Origin: Schlesneria sp.
GTDB taxonomy: Bacteria; Planctomycetota; Planctomycetia; Planctomycetales; Planctomycetaceae
Assembly: GCA_028291515.1 (NCBI GenBank)
Contig: JAQGHU010000106.1
Span: 62,001 to 126,000, forward strand
Direction of reading: 5' to 3'
Length of the DNA: 64,000 nucleotides
Shown here: positions 1 through 8,727 of the stretch, piece by piece
How the letters are laid out: each line of letters starts with the position of its first letter
Numbering within the stretch: the stretch's first letter is position 1
Notes under the pieces: generated by a model
The model's input: the letters and a program-made list of their open reading frames with translations, nothing else
Told to the model about the DNA's origin: nothing
Databases searched by the model: none
Made by a program: the position numbers and the translations under genes

Positions 1-1930
1 GAGCGATTTCGATGAAGGCACCGAAATCCTTGATCGAACTGACAGTCCCGTTGTAAACGCGACCGACCTTGATTTCTTCGGTCATCGCTTCGACGCGAGC
101 GAGTGCGTCTTCGGCACCTTCGCTCTTGCCGCACGAGATCATCACAGTCCCGTCGTCGGTGATATCGATCGTTGCGCCAGTTTCTTCCTGAATCGCTCGG
201 ATCGTCTTGCCGCCGGGGCCGATCAACAGACCAATCTTGGCAGGGTCGATCTTGGTACGCAGCAAACGCGGGGCGTTGACGGAGATTTCGGATCGCGGAC
301 GGCGAATGCCGGTCAGCATCGTCTTCAACAACTCGATGCGGGCCTTGCGAGCCTGCTCGAGCGTCTTGCGAATGATCTCTTCATTGATCCCGGCAATCTT
401 CAGGTCCAACTGGATACCGGTCACACCCTTCTGAGTTCCCGCGACCTTAAAGTCCATGTCGCCGAAGTGATCTTCGTCGCCCATGATGTCGGTCAGCAGT
501 TCATACCGATCTTGCTCCTTGACGAGGCCGATCGAGATCCCTGCCACGGGTTGAGTGATTGGCACACCGGCATCCATCAGCGACAGAGTCGCGCTGCAAA
601 CCGACGCCATCGAGCTGCTGCCGTTCGATTCCATGATGTCTGAGATGACACGAATCGTGTACGGGAACTTTTCTTCGGCTGGAATGACGGACTGCACCGA
701 ACGCTCGGCCAAAGCTCCGTGACCGATTTCTCGACGTCCAGGACCACGGATTGGACGACATTCACCGACCGAATAGGACGGGAAGTTATAGTCCAGCATG
801 AATCGCTTCTGAATTTCGTCGAACAACCCGTCAACGCGCTGAGTATCTCGAGCGGTACCGAGTGTGACGGTTGCCAGCGACTGAGTTTCGCCGCGGGTAA
901 ACAGCGCCGAGCCGTGGACGCGTGGCAGCATGCCCACATCGCACGAGACTGCTCGCAGATCGTCTGGCTTGCGGCCGTCCAGGCGTTGCTTCTTATTCAG
1001 GATCAGGTCGCGAACGACGCGTGATTCCAAAGCGTAGAAGGCCGTTGAGAATTGTTCGCGAGTCCAGCCGTCAGCAGTTGCCACGGCAGCATTGGGGAAG
1101 AACTCTTCGATCAACGCGGCTTTCAGATCGCTGCGAGCACCGCGGCGGTCAGCCTTCACTCCGCCAACCTTGGCGTCTTCCATCCGCTGATAAGCGTTCT
1201 CACGCAGAGCGGCATCGAATGGGTTCACAGCAGCCGCTGGCAATTCGATCTTCACCTTGCCCAGCTTCTGGATGAACTCGGTCTGCATCTGACAGAGTTC
1301 GGTAATGGCTCGTTGAGCGAACATGATCGCGTCAGCCATCTGGTCTTCAGGAAGCTGATGGCCGAAGCCTTCGATCATCAGCACCGAATCGTGGCTACCG
1401 GCGACGATCAGATCCAGGCGGCTGGTTGCCATCTGCTGGCGCGTTGGCATCAGCACGAACTCTTCTTCCAGCAAGCCCACTCGCACTGCGGCGATCGGGC
1501 CCTGAAATGGAACCGGGGCGATGCTCAATGCGGCACTCGCCCCGATAATCGACAGTACGTCTGGATCGTTCTCGGAATCGACCGAGAGGACATTCGACAT
1601 CACCTGGACTTCCTCGATGTATCCTTCGGGGAAGAGGGGTCGGATGGGTCGGTCAGTCAGACGACTAGTCAGGATTTCCTTGGTGGTCGGCCGACCTTCG
1701 CGCTTGATAAAGCCACCGGGGAACTTGCCAGCGGCGGCCGAACGTTCGCGATAATCGCAAGTCAGTGGGAAAAAGTCGGTTCCGGGTCGCGATGGACCGT
1801 TCTGAGCAGCCACAAATACAACGGTATCACCAAACCGAACCAATACCGCTCCAGCGGCCTGCTTTGCCATTTCACCGCTGGTCAGGCTTAATGTTCGACC
1901 AGCAAATTCTCTTTCGACGACTACTTTCAC
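1..1930 (-). CDS. pnp: Polyribonucleotide nucleotidyltransferase (PNPase), 3' end cut by window
   Basis: Cytoplasmic phosphorolytic 3'-5' exoribonuclease of mRNA decay. Reading the minus strand from a GTG at 1928-1930 gives an open frame of 643 codons that runs off the window. I see the two RNase PH-like halves (N-terminal start VKVVVEREFAGRTLSLTSGE; second half around LDGRKPDDLRAVSCDVGMLP), then a KH domain (KIGLLIGPGGKTIRAIQEE) and the beginning of the S1 domain (EEIKVGRVYNGTVSSIKDFG). The GTG start is chosen because it is preceded by AGGA at a suitable distance and matches the family N-terminus; no ATG fits. It lies directly downstream of rpsO, the classical bacterial rpsO-pnp pair. Only the last part of the S1 domain and the C-terminus are missing, because of the window edge. 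Confidence 0.97.
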   Translation of the reverse strand, partial: MKVVVEREFAGRTLSLTSGEMAKQAAGAVLVRFGDTVVFVAAQNGPSRPGTDFFPLTCDYRERSAAAGKFPGGFIKREGRPTTKEILTSRLTDRPIRPLFPEGYIEEVQVMSNVLSVDSENDPDVLSIIGASAALSIAPVPFQGPIAAVRVGLLEEEFVLMPTRQQMATSRLDLIVAGSHDSVLMIEGFGHQLPEDQMADAIMFAQRAITELCQMQTEFIQKLGKVKIELPAAAVNPFDAALRENAYQRMEDAKVGGVKADRRGARSDLKAALIEEFFPNAAVATADGWTREQFSTAFYALESRVVRDLILNKKQRLDGRKPDDLRAVSCDVGMLPRVHGSALFTRGETQSLATVTLGTARDTQRVDGLFDEIQKRFMLDYNFPSYSVGECRPIRGPGRREIGHGALAERSVQSVIPAEEKFPYTIRVISDIMESNGSSSMASVCSATLSLMDAGVPITQPVAGISIGLVKEQDRYELLTDIMGDEDHFGDMDFKVAGTQKGVTGIQLDLKIAGINEEIIRKTLEQARKARIELLKTMLTGIRRPRSEISVNAPRLLRTKIDPAKIGLLIGPGGKTIRAIQEETGATIDITDDGTVMISCGKSEGAEDALARVEAMTEEIKVGRVYNGTVSSIKDFGAFIEIA

Positions 1931-1959
1931 TATTGTTTTCCTACAAAGAATGGATTGAG

Positions 1960-2031
1960 GGTTGCCCGCAGATGTGCGTTGGCAACCGAGTTCGATTGGG
2001 TCGGGCTAACGACTGATGACCGTACCGACCC
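1960..2031 (-). promoter_or_regulatory. Double hairpin in the pnp leader (rpsO-pnp intergenic)
   Basis: Two inverted repeats lie between rpsO and pnp. The start-proximal one pairs GGTTGCC (1960-1966) with GGCAACC (1981-1987) and contains an inner CGCA/TGCG stem (1967-1970 with 1975-1978), so 11 pairs interrupted by a small bulge. The distal one pairs GGGTCGG (1998-2004) with CCGACCC (2025-2031). Neither has a T-run, so they are unlikely to be simple terminators. In Escherichia coli the pnp leader hairpin is an RNase III processing and autoregulation site; a similar role here is inference from position. Confidence 0.55.
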
Positions 2032-2080
2032 GCTCAGGCAACAGACCAGACGCCTGTCGCCACAACAATTTGGGCTGCAA

Positions 2081-2350
2081 TTACTTACGCAGTCCGAGTC
2101 GGCCGATAACTTCTGTATATCGGCTCTTGGCATGGCTTTCGAGATAGTTCAACAGCTTGCGACGCTTGCTCACCAGCATCAGCAAACCGCGGCGTCCTGC
2201 ATGATCCTTCACGTGACCTTTTAGATGTTCGGTCAATTGGGAAATGCGCGACGACAACACCGCAATCTGAACTTCAGGAGAACCCGTATCGACGTCTCCG
2301 CGTCGATACTCTTGAATCAACTCTGTCTTACGTTCTTTCGTGATTGACAT
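2081..2350 (-). CDS. rpsO: 30S ribosomal protein S15
   Basis: An 89-residue protein of the usual S15 length, binding 16S rRNA in the platform of the small subunit. Diagnostic stretches are [19 protein letters not shown], the conserved HxxDHxxRRGLLxLVxxRRKLL core ([20 protein letters not shown]) and LNYL near the C-terminus. The start is the ATG at 2350 giving [10 protein letters not shown]; an in-frame ATG six codons earlier (2368) is less likely, because AGGA sits just upstream of the chosen ATG and the family begins here. pnp follows 150 bases downstream on the same strand, so the two are probably co-transcribed. Confidence 0.97.
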   Translation of the reverse strand: MSITKERKTELIQEYRRGDVDTGSPEVQIAVLSSRISQLTEHLKGHVKDHAGRRGLLMLVSKRRKLLNYLESHAKSRYTEVIGRLGLRK

Positions 2351-2666
2351 CTCAGGTCCTAACCTCAACTACTTGCTGGCAAATGCGTTCTGACAAAATC
2401 CCTACCGCCAGCCGCTTTTCACGACACTCTACGACGGAGCAGAGTTTACCACGCGGGACCAAAGATGCAACGGTTCACGGAACTGGCGGCAGCAGGTGGC
2501 TATAATATGGCCTGCCGAACTCCGGATTGTAGCATGACTGGTTCACGTCCCGATGCCACGTTCGCATCAAAAAACTCCCAGCTCTCGCTTGGTTTGTCAT
2601 TTCTTGCGGCTATCATGACCGGCTCAACCTGTGTTTTGACTGCTTGCATCTGGAAGGACCGAAGCT
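2351..2666. other. Intergenic region between divergent rpsO and the esterase gene
   Basis: No supported gene. A perfect TATAAT occurs at 2501-2506 on the plus strand, about 160 bases before the esterase start, but I see no good -35 partner at 16-18 bases, so the promoter assignment is weak. The rpsO promoter should also lie here; I cannot place it. Confidence 0.4.
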
Positions 2667-4391
2667 GTGCAACCTTGTTCATTGCGCTTTGCGGTATGGT
2701 TTGCGGCGATTGTCGTCGCCGTTTCGTCTCACAACTCCCAAGCGGCGGACGACACCGTCCCGAAGGGAGAACTGATCAAGTTCCCCTTTGCCGAGAGCAA
2801 GATCTTTCCGGGAACGACTCGCGACGTGTCCGTTTACATTCCAAAGCAATACGACCCCGCCAAGCCGGCCTGCGTCTATGTGAATCAAGACGGCGTGCAA
2901 TACAACGCTCCCACAGTCTTCGATCAATTGATTCACAAAGGCGAGATGCCGATCACGATTGGCGTATTTGTCACTCCGGGCGTGGTGAAAGCGACTTCTA
3001 ATGAATCGCTGCCGCGATTTAATCGCAGCTTCGAATATGACGGCCTGGGAGATGGCTATGCGCGATTCGTGCTGGACGAACTACTGCCCGCCGTCGAAAC
3101 GAAGTCCACCGCTGATGGGCGAGCAATCAAGCTTTCGAAAGATGGCAATGACCGCGCGATTGGCGGGGCGAGCAGCGGGGCCATCTGTGCTTTCACCGCC
3201 GCTTGGGAGCGACCAGACGCATTCCGCCGTATCTTCAGCGCGATCGGCACTTATGTCGGTCTGCGCGGTGGTCAGAATTACTCGACCTTGATTCGAAAGT
3301 ACGAACCCAAGCCGCTGCGAGTCTACCTGGAAGATGGCAGCAAAGATCTGAACATTTATGGCGGCGACTGGTGGATGGCGAACCAGGCGATGGAACGATC
3401 ACTGGTTTTCGCCGGGTATGAAGTCACCCACAACTGGGGCGATGGCGGACACAACGGTAATCACGCGACGGAGCTCTTTCCCGAAGCGATGCGTTGGCTC
3501 TGGAAGGATTGGCCGCAACAGGTCGCCATCGGCAAGGGGTCGCCACAAATACAGGAGATTCTGATTCCCGGCGAAGAGTGGAAGTTGGTCGGCGAGGGAT
3601 ACAAGTTCACCGAAGGTCCGTCGGTGAATTCAAAGGGCGAAGTCTTCTACAACGATGTCGGTGCCAGCAAGACCTTCAAGCTGGGGCTTGATGGCAAAGT
3701 GACCGAGTTCCTCGCCGAGTCGCAGCGAGGTGACGGACAAGCGTTTGGTCCCGATGGTCGACTGTACGCCAATGCTGGTGCGACCGAACAGGTGCTGGCT
3801 TGGGACGCCACAGGGAAGTCGACCGTCTTCGCGGACGGATTCAAGGGAAATGATTTGGTCGTTCGTCACGACGGCAGTCTGTTTGCGACGGCTCCATTCG
3901 TCGCGCCCGACAGCAAGATCTGGTACGTCTCATCCAAGGGCGAAAAGAAGGTCGTCGACTCCGGCCTGAAGTTCGCAAACGGGTTGTGCTGTTCGCCCGA
4001 TCAGACATTGCTGTATGTCGCCGATAGCCGCAGCCACTGGGTCTACAGCTATCAGGTCCAAACAGATGGAACGCTGGCTCACAAGCAGAAGTATTTTCAT
4101 CTGCATGCGCCCGATACGGCTGACGATTCCGGGGCCGATGGAGTTCGTACCGATCGCGATGGCCGCGTCTGGGTAGCGACTCGCATGGGCTTGCAGGTCT
4201 GCGATCAACCCGGCCGAGTCAACTGCATCATCCCCACTCCGAACGGCAAGGTTTCGAACCTGACCTTCGGCGGACCCGACTTTGATCTGCTGGTCTGCAC
4301 CTGCGGCGATCGCGTCTATTCGCGTCGGGTCAAAGTGAAAGGGGCCAATGGTTGGGATGCCCCGAACAAGCCGGGCAATCCACGACTGTAA
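2667..4391 (+). CDS. Exported esterase D-like / SMP-30 (gluconolactonase-like) fusion protein
   Basis: A 574-residue two-domain protein. Residues 1-26 are a signal peptide ending SHNSQA. Residues about 35-285 are an enterochelin-esterase/esterase-D type alpha/beta hydrolase: nucleophile Ser169 in GGASSGA, Asp near 224-227 (EDGSKD) and His262/266 in GGHNGNH. Residues about 290-574 are an SMP-30/gluconolactonase six-bladed propeller (EGPSVNSKGEVFYNDV; FANGLCCSPDQTLLYVADS; DGVRTDRDGRVWVAT). The start is GTG at 2667, with AAGGA upstream. Probably periplasmic hydrolysis of a sugar ester or lactone, substrate unknown. It is followed by a terminator-like hairpin, so it is likely monocistronic. The domain calls are firm, the substrate is not. 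Confidence 0.88.
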   Translation: MQPCSLRFAVWFAAIVVAVSSHNSQAADDTVPKGELIKFPFAESKIFPGTTRDVSVYIPKQYDPAKPACVYVNQDGVQYNAPTVFDQLIHKGEMPITIGVFVTPGVVKATSNESLPRFNRSFEYDGLGDGYARFVLDELLPAVETKSTADGRAIKLSKDGNDRAIGGASSGAICAFTAAWERPDAFRRIFSAIGTYVGLRGGQNYSTLIRKYEPKPLRVYLEDGSKDLNIYGGDWWMANQAMERSLVFAGYEVTHNWGDGGHNGNHATELFPEAMRWLWKDWPQQVAIGKGSPQIQEILIPGEEWKLVGEGYKFTEGPSVNSKGEVFYNDVGASKTFKLGLDGKVTEFLAESQRGDGQAFGPDGRLYANAGATEQVLAWDATGKSTVFADGFKGNDLVVRHDGSLFATAPFVAPDSKIWYVSSKGEKKVVDSGLKFANGLCCSPDQTLLYVADSRSHWVYSYQVQTDGTLAHKQKYFHLHAPDTADDSGADGVRTDRDGRVWVATRMGLQVCDQPGRVNCIIPTPNGKVSNLTFGGPDFDLLVCTCGDRVYSRRVKVKGANGWDAPNKPGNPRL

Positions 4392-4441
4392 GCCGTAGCG
4401 GTCACTGGCAGTGGGATGAGATTGGGATTGATACCGAACAG

Positions 4442-4472
4442 CCCCGGCGATAAACCGGGGTTGGTTCGTTTT
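4442..4472 (+). terminator. Rho-independent-type terminator after the esterase/SMP-30 gene
   Basis: CCCCGG (4442-4447) pairs with CCGGGG (4455-4460) around a 7-base loop, followed by the T-rich TTGGTTCGTTTT. It stands 50 bases after the upstream stop codon and just before the ribosome binding site of the next gene. Confidence 0.6.
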
Positions 4473-4486
4473 CAGGGAGGAATGAT

Positions 4487-4810
4487 GTGACAGAGTTTTT
4501 CCATGGCTGCCGATTGCGAATCAGCGTGATGGCGGCTTTTTTGCCGTTTTTGTGCTTTCTCCCCATCATGATTGCCTGCCAAGATCAACCCGCTGAAGGT
4601 TCGCCCATGGGTTGGGAGTATGCGGCATTGATTTATTCAGTAGCCATGTCGTTTCTGCTACCACTGATCCTTGTTGGGAGGAGCACGCATGTATGGAGGC
4701 GTGGGCTTCGCGATGCACTCATATTCGCAACAGCTTGGCTTGCCATGCAGTTCGTCATGATATTTGTACTCGCCTTGATCAGTGTTGCTCTTTTTGGTGA
4801 TGGTCCATAA
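4487..4810 (+). CDS. Small integral membrane protein of unknown function
   Basis: A 107-residue protein with three hydrophobic segments (about residues 11-31, 44-64 and 76-102), the first possibly a signal anchor. It starts at a GTG with a strong AGGGAGG six bases upstream (4474-4480), which decides the start. I do not recognise a family. It sits alone between the esterase terminator and the DUF2784 gene, about 100 bases from the latter. A real gene is supported by the ribosome binding site and the membrane pattern. Confidence 0.6.
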   Translation: MTEFFHGCRLRISVMAAFLPFLCFLPIMIACQDQPAEGSPMGWEYAALIYSVAMSFLLPLILVGRSTHVWRRGLRDALIFATAWLAMQFVMIFVLALISVALFGDGP

Positions 4811-4912
4811 CCATCAATCTGACCTCAATATCGTGACGGCTTTCCGATCGGGCGTTTTGAGAAACGCGGGCCGAAACGGGAATAATCGGTTGGAGAGCGG
4901 GTCTGATTTTGC

Positions 4913-5323
4913 ATGACGCTCATGTACCGCCTGACCGCCGATTTAGTGGTGATTGTCCACATGCTGTATGTCCTGGTCGTGGTCCTCGGACTACCGGCGA
5001 TCTGGATTGGGATCTTGCTCCGACAGCGCTGGGTCCGGAACTTCTGGTTGCGAAGTGGCCACTTGGGCATGATCATCGTCGTAGTTGCGGAAGCTTGGGC
5101 CGGTATCACTTGTCCGCTGACAACTTGGGAGCGGAAGCTGCGATCACTCGCGGGCCAGGAATCGTACCAGGGGGCCTTCCTTGCCAACCTTGTCCATGAT
5201 CTGCTCTTCTATGAAGCCGAGCCTTGGGTTTTCACCGTGATCTACACGGTGTTTGGAACGCTCGTCGTGGGATCATTCCTGTTGGCTCCTCCGCGCTGGC
5301 CAAGGCAGAAAGCGGCCCCGTAG
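4913..5323 (+). CDS. DUF2784 family membrane protein
   Basis: A 136-residue protein with three or four transmembrane segments. It carries the family pattern of an N-terminal MYRLTADLVVIVHMLYVLVV helix and the central ITCPLTTWERKLR motif, followed by a conserved H-D-L-L-F-Y region near residue 94-99. DUF2784 proteins are short bacterial inner-membrane proteins with no established function. The start ATG at 4913 precedes the first helix by only a few residues, as is usual in the family. The next gene on the same strand follows 45 bases later and may be co-transcribed. Confidence 0.85.
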   Translation: MTLMYRLTADLVVIVHMLYVLVVVLGLPAIWIGILLRQRWVRNFWLRSGHLGMIIVVVAEAWAGITCPLTTWERKLRSLAGQESYQGAFLANLVHDLLFYEAEPWVFTVIYTVFGTLVVGSFLLAPPRWPRQKAAP

Positions 5324-5368
5324 TAACCGATCAATTTCCCGGGCTCGAATGATTACTGTTTGGAGTTC

Positions 5369-6994
5369 ATGGTGACCGCGAAGCCAATCATCGCCGGCGT
5401 GGGTTTGATCGTGTTGCACTGCATGATCGCTCAAGCCGCGCCGCCGGATGCGACATCACTGTTTCCGGCTGGCTGTCAGCAAGGCACTTCGGCCAGCGTG
5501 ACCATCCAGGGGAAACTCGGTGATGGGGTGAATCGAGTCTGGTGCTCGCGCCCCGGGGTGACTGTCTCATTCCCCGAGAAGCCCGGCCCCATCAAGATCG
5601 ATGTCGCCTCGTGGGCCGAACCCGGCGTGTGTTGGCTGCGCTTCTACAACGATGATGGAGCATCAGGCCTGCGGCCATTTGTCATTGGCACATGCCCAGA
5701 GATCGACGAAGCAGAACCGAATGATGAAGTCGCGAAAGCCCCGCAGTTGCCCGATCTGCCAGTGGTGGTGAACGGTCGGCACGGCAAGAACGGAGACGCC
5801 GATTGCTTCGCGGTGTCATTGAAGAAGGGACAGATCATCGTCGTGTCGCTGATGGCGAACCGAACACTGGGATCGCCTCAGGACGCTGTGCTGCAGATCC
5901 TGGGACCGGAAGGGTTCGTGCTGGAACAGAACGAAGACGACCAGGGATTAGACCCGCAACTGAATTTCACCGCCCCTCAAGATGGGATCTACACACTACG
6001 GACATGGGCCTTTCCCGCGACGCCCGACAGCAGCATTCGCTTGTTTGGCAGTCCGGCGTGTGTCTATCGGCTGCTGGTCACGGGAAGCTCGTTCGTCGAC
6101 CACGTGTTGCCGCTCGCGATTCAGGGTGGTCAGACTCAACATCTTCAGCTGCGTGGCTGGAACCTGGTACGGAACGAAATCGCTGTCACAGCTCCGGTGT
6201 CGGTGATTGGCCGGCGATTTGAATGGCCCGTTGACGGATTGAGCCAACGCCTGCCCGTTTCGATCATCGTCTCTCCGGATGCCGCGATCGTGGAGCATGA
6301 ACCGAACGATCTGGCACACGCTACGCCGATCACCGTGCCCGGAGTTGTCAGCGGCGAGATCTCACAACCTCGCGACATCGATGCCTATCAATTTCAGGCG
6401 AAGAAAGGTCAACGACTACGGTTCGAGGTGAGTGCTCGCGAATGGGGATCCCCATTGGATCCGGTCATCGGCATCTACGATGCCGCGGGGAAACTCCTGA
6501 GAGAGGCCGACGATGACGGGAGGCAATCGATCGATCCCGACGTGGAGTATACGTTGCCGGCCGACGGCGTATTCCGCGTGACGGTTTGCGATCGGTTCTC
6601 TCACGGTGGCGAACGGTACGCCTACCTGCTTTCGATAACGGAGACGCAGCCCGACTTCACGTTGTCGGTCGCCACCGATGCGTTCATGTTGAGCGCCGGG
6701 AAGCCGTTGGAAATCCCCGTCACAATCACGCGGTCGGCATTTGAGCAGGAAATCGCCGTCCGGGCGATTGGTTTGCCCGACGGAGTGTCAGCCGAACCGG
6801 TGATGTCGGCTCCCAAGGGAGACAGTTCCAAGACGGTGAAGCTGATTCTGAAGTCGGACGGCCAGGCGACGTTTTCGGGGCCGATTCAGATTGTCGGTCG
6901 ACCGGCAGAATCGTCCAACGTTAAGGTCGCGACAGTCACTCTGAAGGCGTTCCAGACGGAATCTTCTGCGATCTGGCTCACGGTCAAAAAGTGA
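5369..6994 (+). CDS. Exported protein with PPC (bacterial pre-peptidase C-terminal) domains
   Basis: A 541-residue protein with a signal peptide (VTAKPIIAGVGLIVLHCMIAQA) at its N-terminus. Two PPC-type beta-sandwich domains are visible: each begins with an acidic 'EAEPND' or 'EHEPND' signature (EIDEAEPNDEVAKAPQLP; IVEHEPNDLAHATPI) and continues with a D-C/AYxFxxKKGQ strand (ADCFAVSLKKGQII; IDAYQFQAKKGQRLRFEV). Such proteins are abundant in planctomycetes, often encoded with DUF1549/DUF1553 or DUF1501 genes, which are absent here. Start: ATG 5369 with GGAG upstream; an in-frame TTG at 5360 is less likely. Exact role unknown, presumably extracytoplasmic binding. Confidence 0.82.
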   Translation: MVTAKPIIAGVGLIVLHCMIAQAAPPDATSLFPAGCQQGTSASVTIQGKLGDGVNRVWCSRPGVTVSFPEKPGPIKIDVASWAEPGVCWLRFYNDDGASGLRPFVIGTCPEIDEAEPNDEVAKAPQLPDLPVVVNGRHGKNGDADCFAVSLKKGQIIVVSLMANRTLGSPQDAVLQILGPEGFVLEQNEDDQGLDPQLNFTAPQDGIYTLRTWAFPATPDSSIRLFGSPACVYRLLVTGSSFVDHVLPLAIQGGQTQHLQLRGWNLVRNEIAVTAPVSVIGRRFEWPVDGLSQRLPVSIIVSPDAAIVEHEPNDLAHATPITVPGVVSGEISQPRDIDAYQFQAKKGQRLRFEVSAREWGSPLDPVIGIYDAAGKLLREADDDGRQSIDPDVEYTLPADGVFRVTVCDRFSHGGERYAYLLSITETQPDFTLSVATDAFMLSAGKPLEIPVTITRSAFEQEIAVRAIGLPDGVSAEPVMSAPKGDSSKTVKLILKSDGQATFSGPIQIVGRPAESSNVKVATVTLKAFQTESSAIWLTVKK

Positions 6995-7033
6995 CTCGAG
7001 ACGAACGCCTTGTCACTCATCACTTTCTTCTCG

Positions 7034-7744
7034 TCACTTCTCTTCCGACTTATCACCCGTCAGCTGCAAGCGTTCGGGCCGATCTGGGGCGGATTCATAG
7101 GCGGCGTTGAAGGCGACGGTCGTTGGCAAAGGCTGGATTGGCTGATTCGGCAGAGGAGTTGTTGTTTCTTTGAGTTCCCGGCGGGCGGACCCCGATTGGA
7201 ATGGCCCAACTCCCATGACAAACAGGTTGTTGTCATCAGACTGCGAGGACGATACGCCGCCCGCCCCCAGTAGCTGATGAGACTTCGCGTCGTAAGCGAC
7301 CATCCCGATCTTGGCCAGAGCCGACTGCCGCGTTCGCGTCACCAGTTTCACTTCAGGAAGCGTCAGCATCCCGGGCAGAACGATCTGCGGAATCCCGATA
7401 TAGGAATCCGCGTCATCGGTGCCGACGCCGCCGCTTCGTAATTCCATCACGACATCAGCTTCTTCGGGTTTGGCAGCAATGGAAGCACCATTGATCATCA
7501 GTCGGTGCCGGATGGAGCCGATCACGTAGCCCTTGTCGCTACAGTCCAGGTACTTCTCTTCGACGAGAACCTTTTGCCCCTGGAAGGCGGCGAAATCCAC
7601 TTTCGCCAAAGCTTGATCGACGGCGTTCGAAATCAACAACTGTTCGCGAGCCGTTCGAGCGGTATTCGACTGACGAGCTGTTGTGCAGCCACATGCGAGG
7701 GTGACCGCCAGCAAAACAACAGCCGCGTGACGTGGGTGGAACAT
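7034..7744 (-). CDS. Predicted lipoprotein of unknown function
   Basis: A 236-residue protein with a lipobox in VTLACGC (Cys near residue 20), so it should be lipidated and exported. The body has a mixed alpha/beta pattern (NAVDQALAKVDFAAFQGQKV; DVVMELRSGGVGTDDADSYIG; RTRQSALAKIGMVAYDAK) that resembles a family of planctomycete lipoproteins I know only as domain-of-unknown-function (DUF6655-like, not certain). It converges with the PPC-domain gene, separated by only about 40 bases. Confidence 0.72.
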   Translation of the reverse strand: MFHPRHAAVVLLAVTLACGCTTARQSNTARTAREQLLISNAVDQALAKVDFAAFQGQKVLVEEKYLDCSDKGYVIGSIRHRLMINGASIAAKPEEADVVMELRSGGVGTDDADSYIGIPQIVLPGMLTLPEVKLVTRTRQSALAKIGMVAYDAKSHQLLGAGGVSSSQSDDNNLFVMGVGPFQSGSARRELKETTTPLPNQPIQPLPTTVAFNAAYESAPDRPERLQLTGDKSEEK

Positions 7745-8184
7745 CAGCAGTCACCTTATGGCCAAAAACGGTGCAGGGGCATCGCGCAGCCGTGGATTAG
7801 AACTTGTCTATAAATTAGGGGAGAGCCGGACTTCTAATTCAGGCCGGATTTTGCTGCAAGACGAATTTCGGGTCGGTACACCAACTTCGGCAAACCGCAA
7901 TCGATCTTCGGAAGCGCCTGCTCAGTAAAGGGTTGCCGGACAATCTCGCAGCACTGCCTGAAAAGGAACGTGCGGTCAGCATCGGGTATGCACTTCATGT
8001 GGTTTTGAAACAGTGCCAACTCGCCAAATTGATGAGAAGTACAGACGAATTTAACGATTACTGACGGTCGTGGTTGTCCACTATTGACTTCCTGTCTTTC
8101 TGGCACGCAGGTTGCGTTTCATCAGGTTCAGCTCGCCCGCCATCTCAATTGCCCACCCCCCTTGTCTGCCTTCGCGGCATTTCA
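7745..8184. other. Intergenic region without a supported gene
   Basis: 440 bases. A 90-codon minus-strand frame (7834-8106) has no ribosome binding site or family features and I do not accept it. No tRNA, terminator or clear repeat recognised. Confidence 0.4.
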
Positions 8185-8589
8185 ATGGCGAACCCGATGA
8201 TTGCGACTGCCCCCACAAATTCACGCGCCGCCTCTCCTCGACTGGAGTTTGAACACCTCGTCCTGGGTGATCTGCGCGAACTATTGAACGACGAACCAGG
8301 ACGCGAACGCGACCGCTGGTTACTGGCAACACTCGATATGTTGCTGGTCTCTCGCCCTCGCCGGTCGCTGGTTTATCTGCCGGTCATCCCACGGGACGCC
8401 GATTGGGTGGCGGGAGCCTCCAATCCGTCGGAACTGCCGCTCCCTTTTGAGCGTCTCCAACGGCTGCGCGATCGAATTGCTCATCGGGCTCCGTACGAAG
8501 CTCTCGCTCAGGAATTGATTGTCGACTTACGTCTGTATTTTGAAGGTCTGCGGATGCAACGCGAAACGTCACTGCCTATTGCGTCGTGA
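8185..8589 (+). CDS. Conserved-looking hypothetical cytoplasmic protein
   Basis: A 134-residue soluble protein. After a low-complexity N-terminus it has an amphipathic helical body (EFEHLVLGDLRELLNDEPG, RERDRWLLATLDMLLVSR, FERLQRLRDRIAHRAPYEAL). No family recognised. I chose ATG 8185 (MANPMIATAP) over a longer frame starting at 8074, because the earlier part has no protein-like character. The gene converges with the peroxiredoxin gene and shares a strong hairpin with it. Confidence 0.55.
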   Translation: MANPMIATAPTNSRAASPRLEFEHLVLGDLRELLNDEPGRERDRWLLATLDMLLVSRPRRSLVYLPVIPRDADWVAGASNPSELPLPFERLQRLRDRIAHRAPYEALAQELIVDLRLYFEGLRMQRETSLPIAS

Positions 8590-8654
8590 AGATTCGTTCG
8601 CTGTCGACCTTCGACGCGAGCGAAAGAAATCGCGGCTACCGATCCACGGCGCCT

Positions 8655-8698
8655 AAAAAGAGCCCTCGTTCCATGCTGGATGGACCGAGGGCTCTTAA
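8655..8698 (-). terminator. Strong hairpin terminator, mainly for the peroxiredoxin gene
   Basis: AAGAGCCCTCG (8658-8668) pairs with CGAGGGCTCTT (8687-8697), and an inner TCCAT/ATGGA stem extends it. On the minus strand the stem is followed by a run of five T, so it terminates the peroxiredoxin transcript; it may also act on the converging plus-strand gene. Confidence 0.8.
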
Positions 8699-8727
8699 AC
8701 TCTTTGGCAAACGCGGCTGATCCGAAA

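Noticed and set aside
7834-8106. 90-codon minus-strand frame
   Set aside because: No ribosome binding site, no family features.
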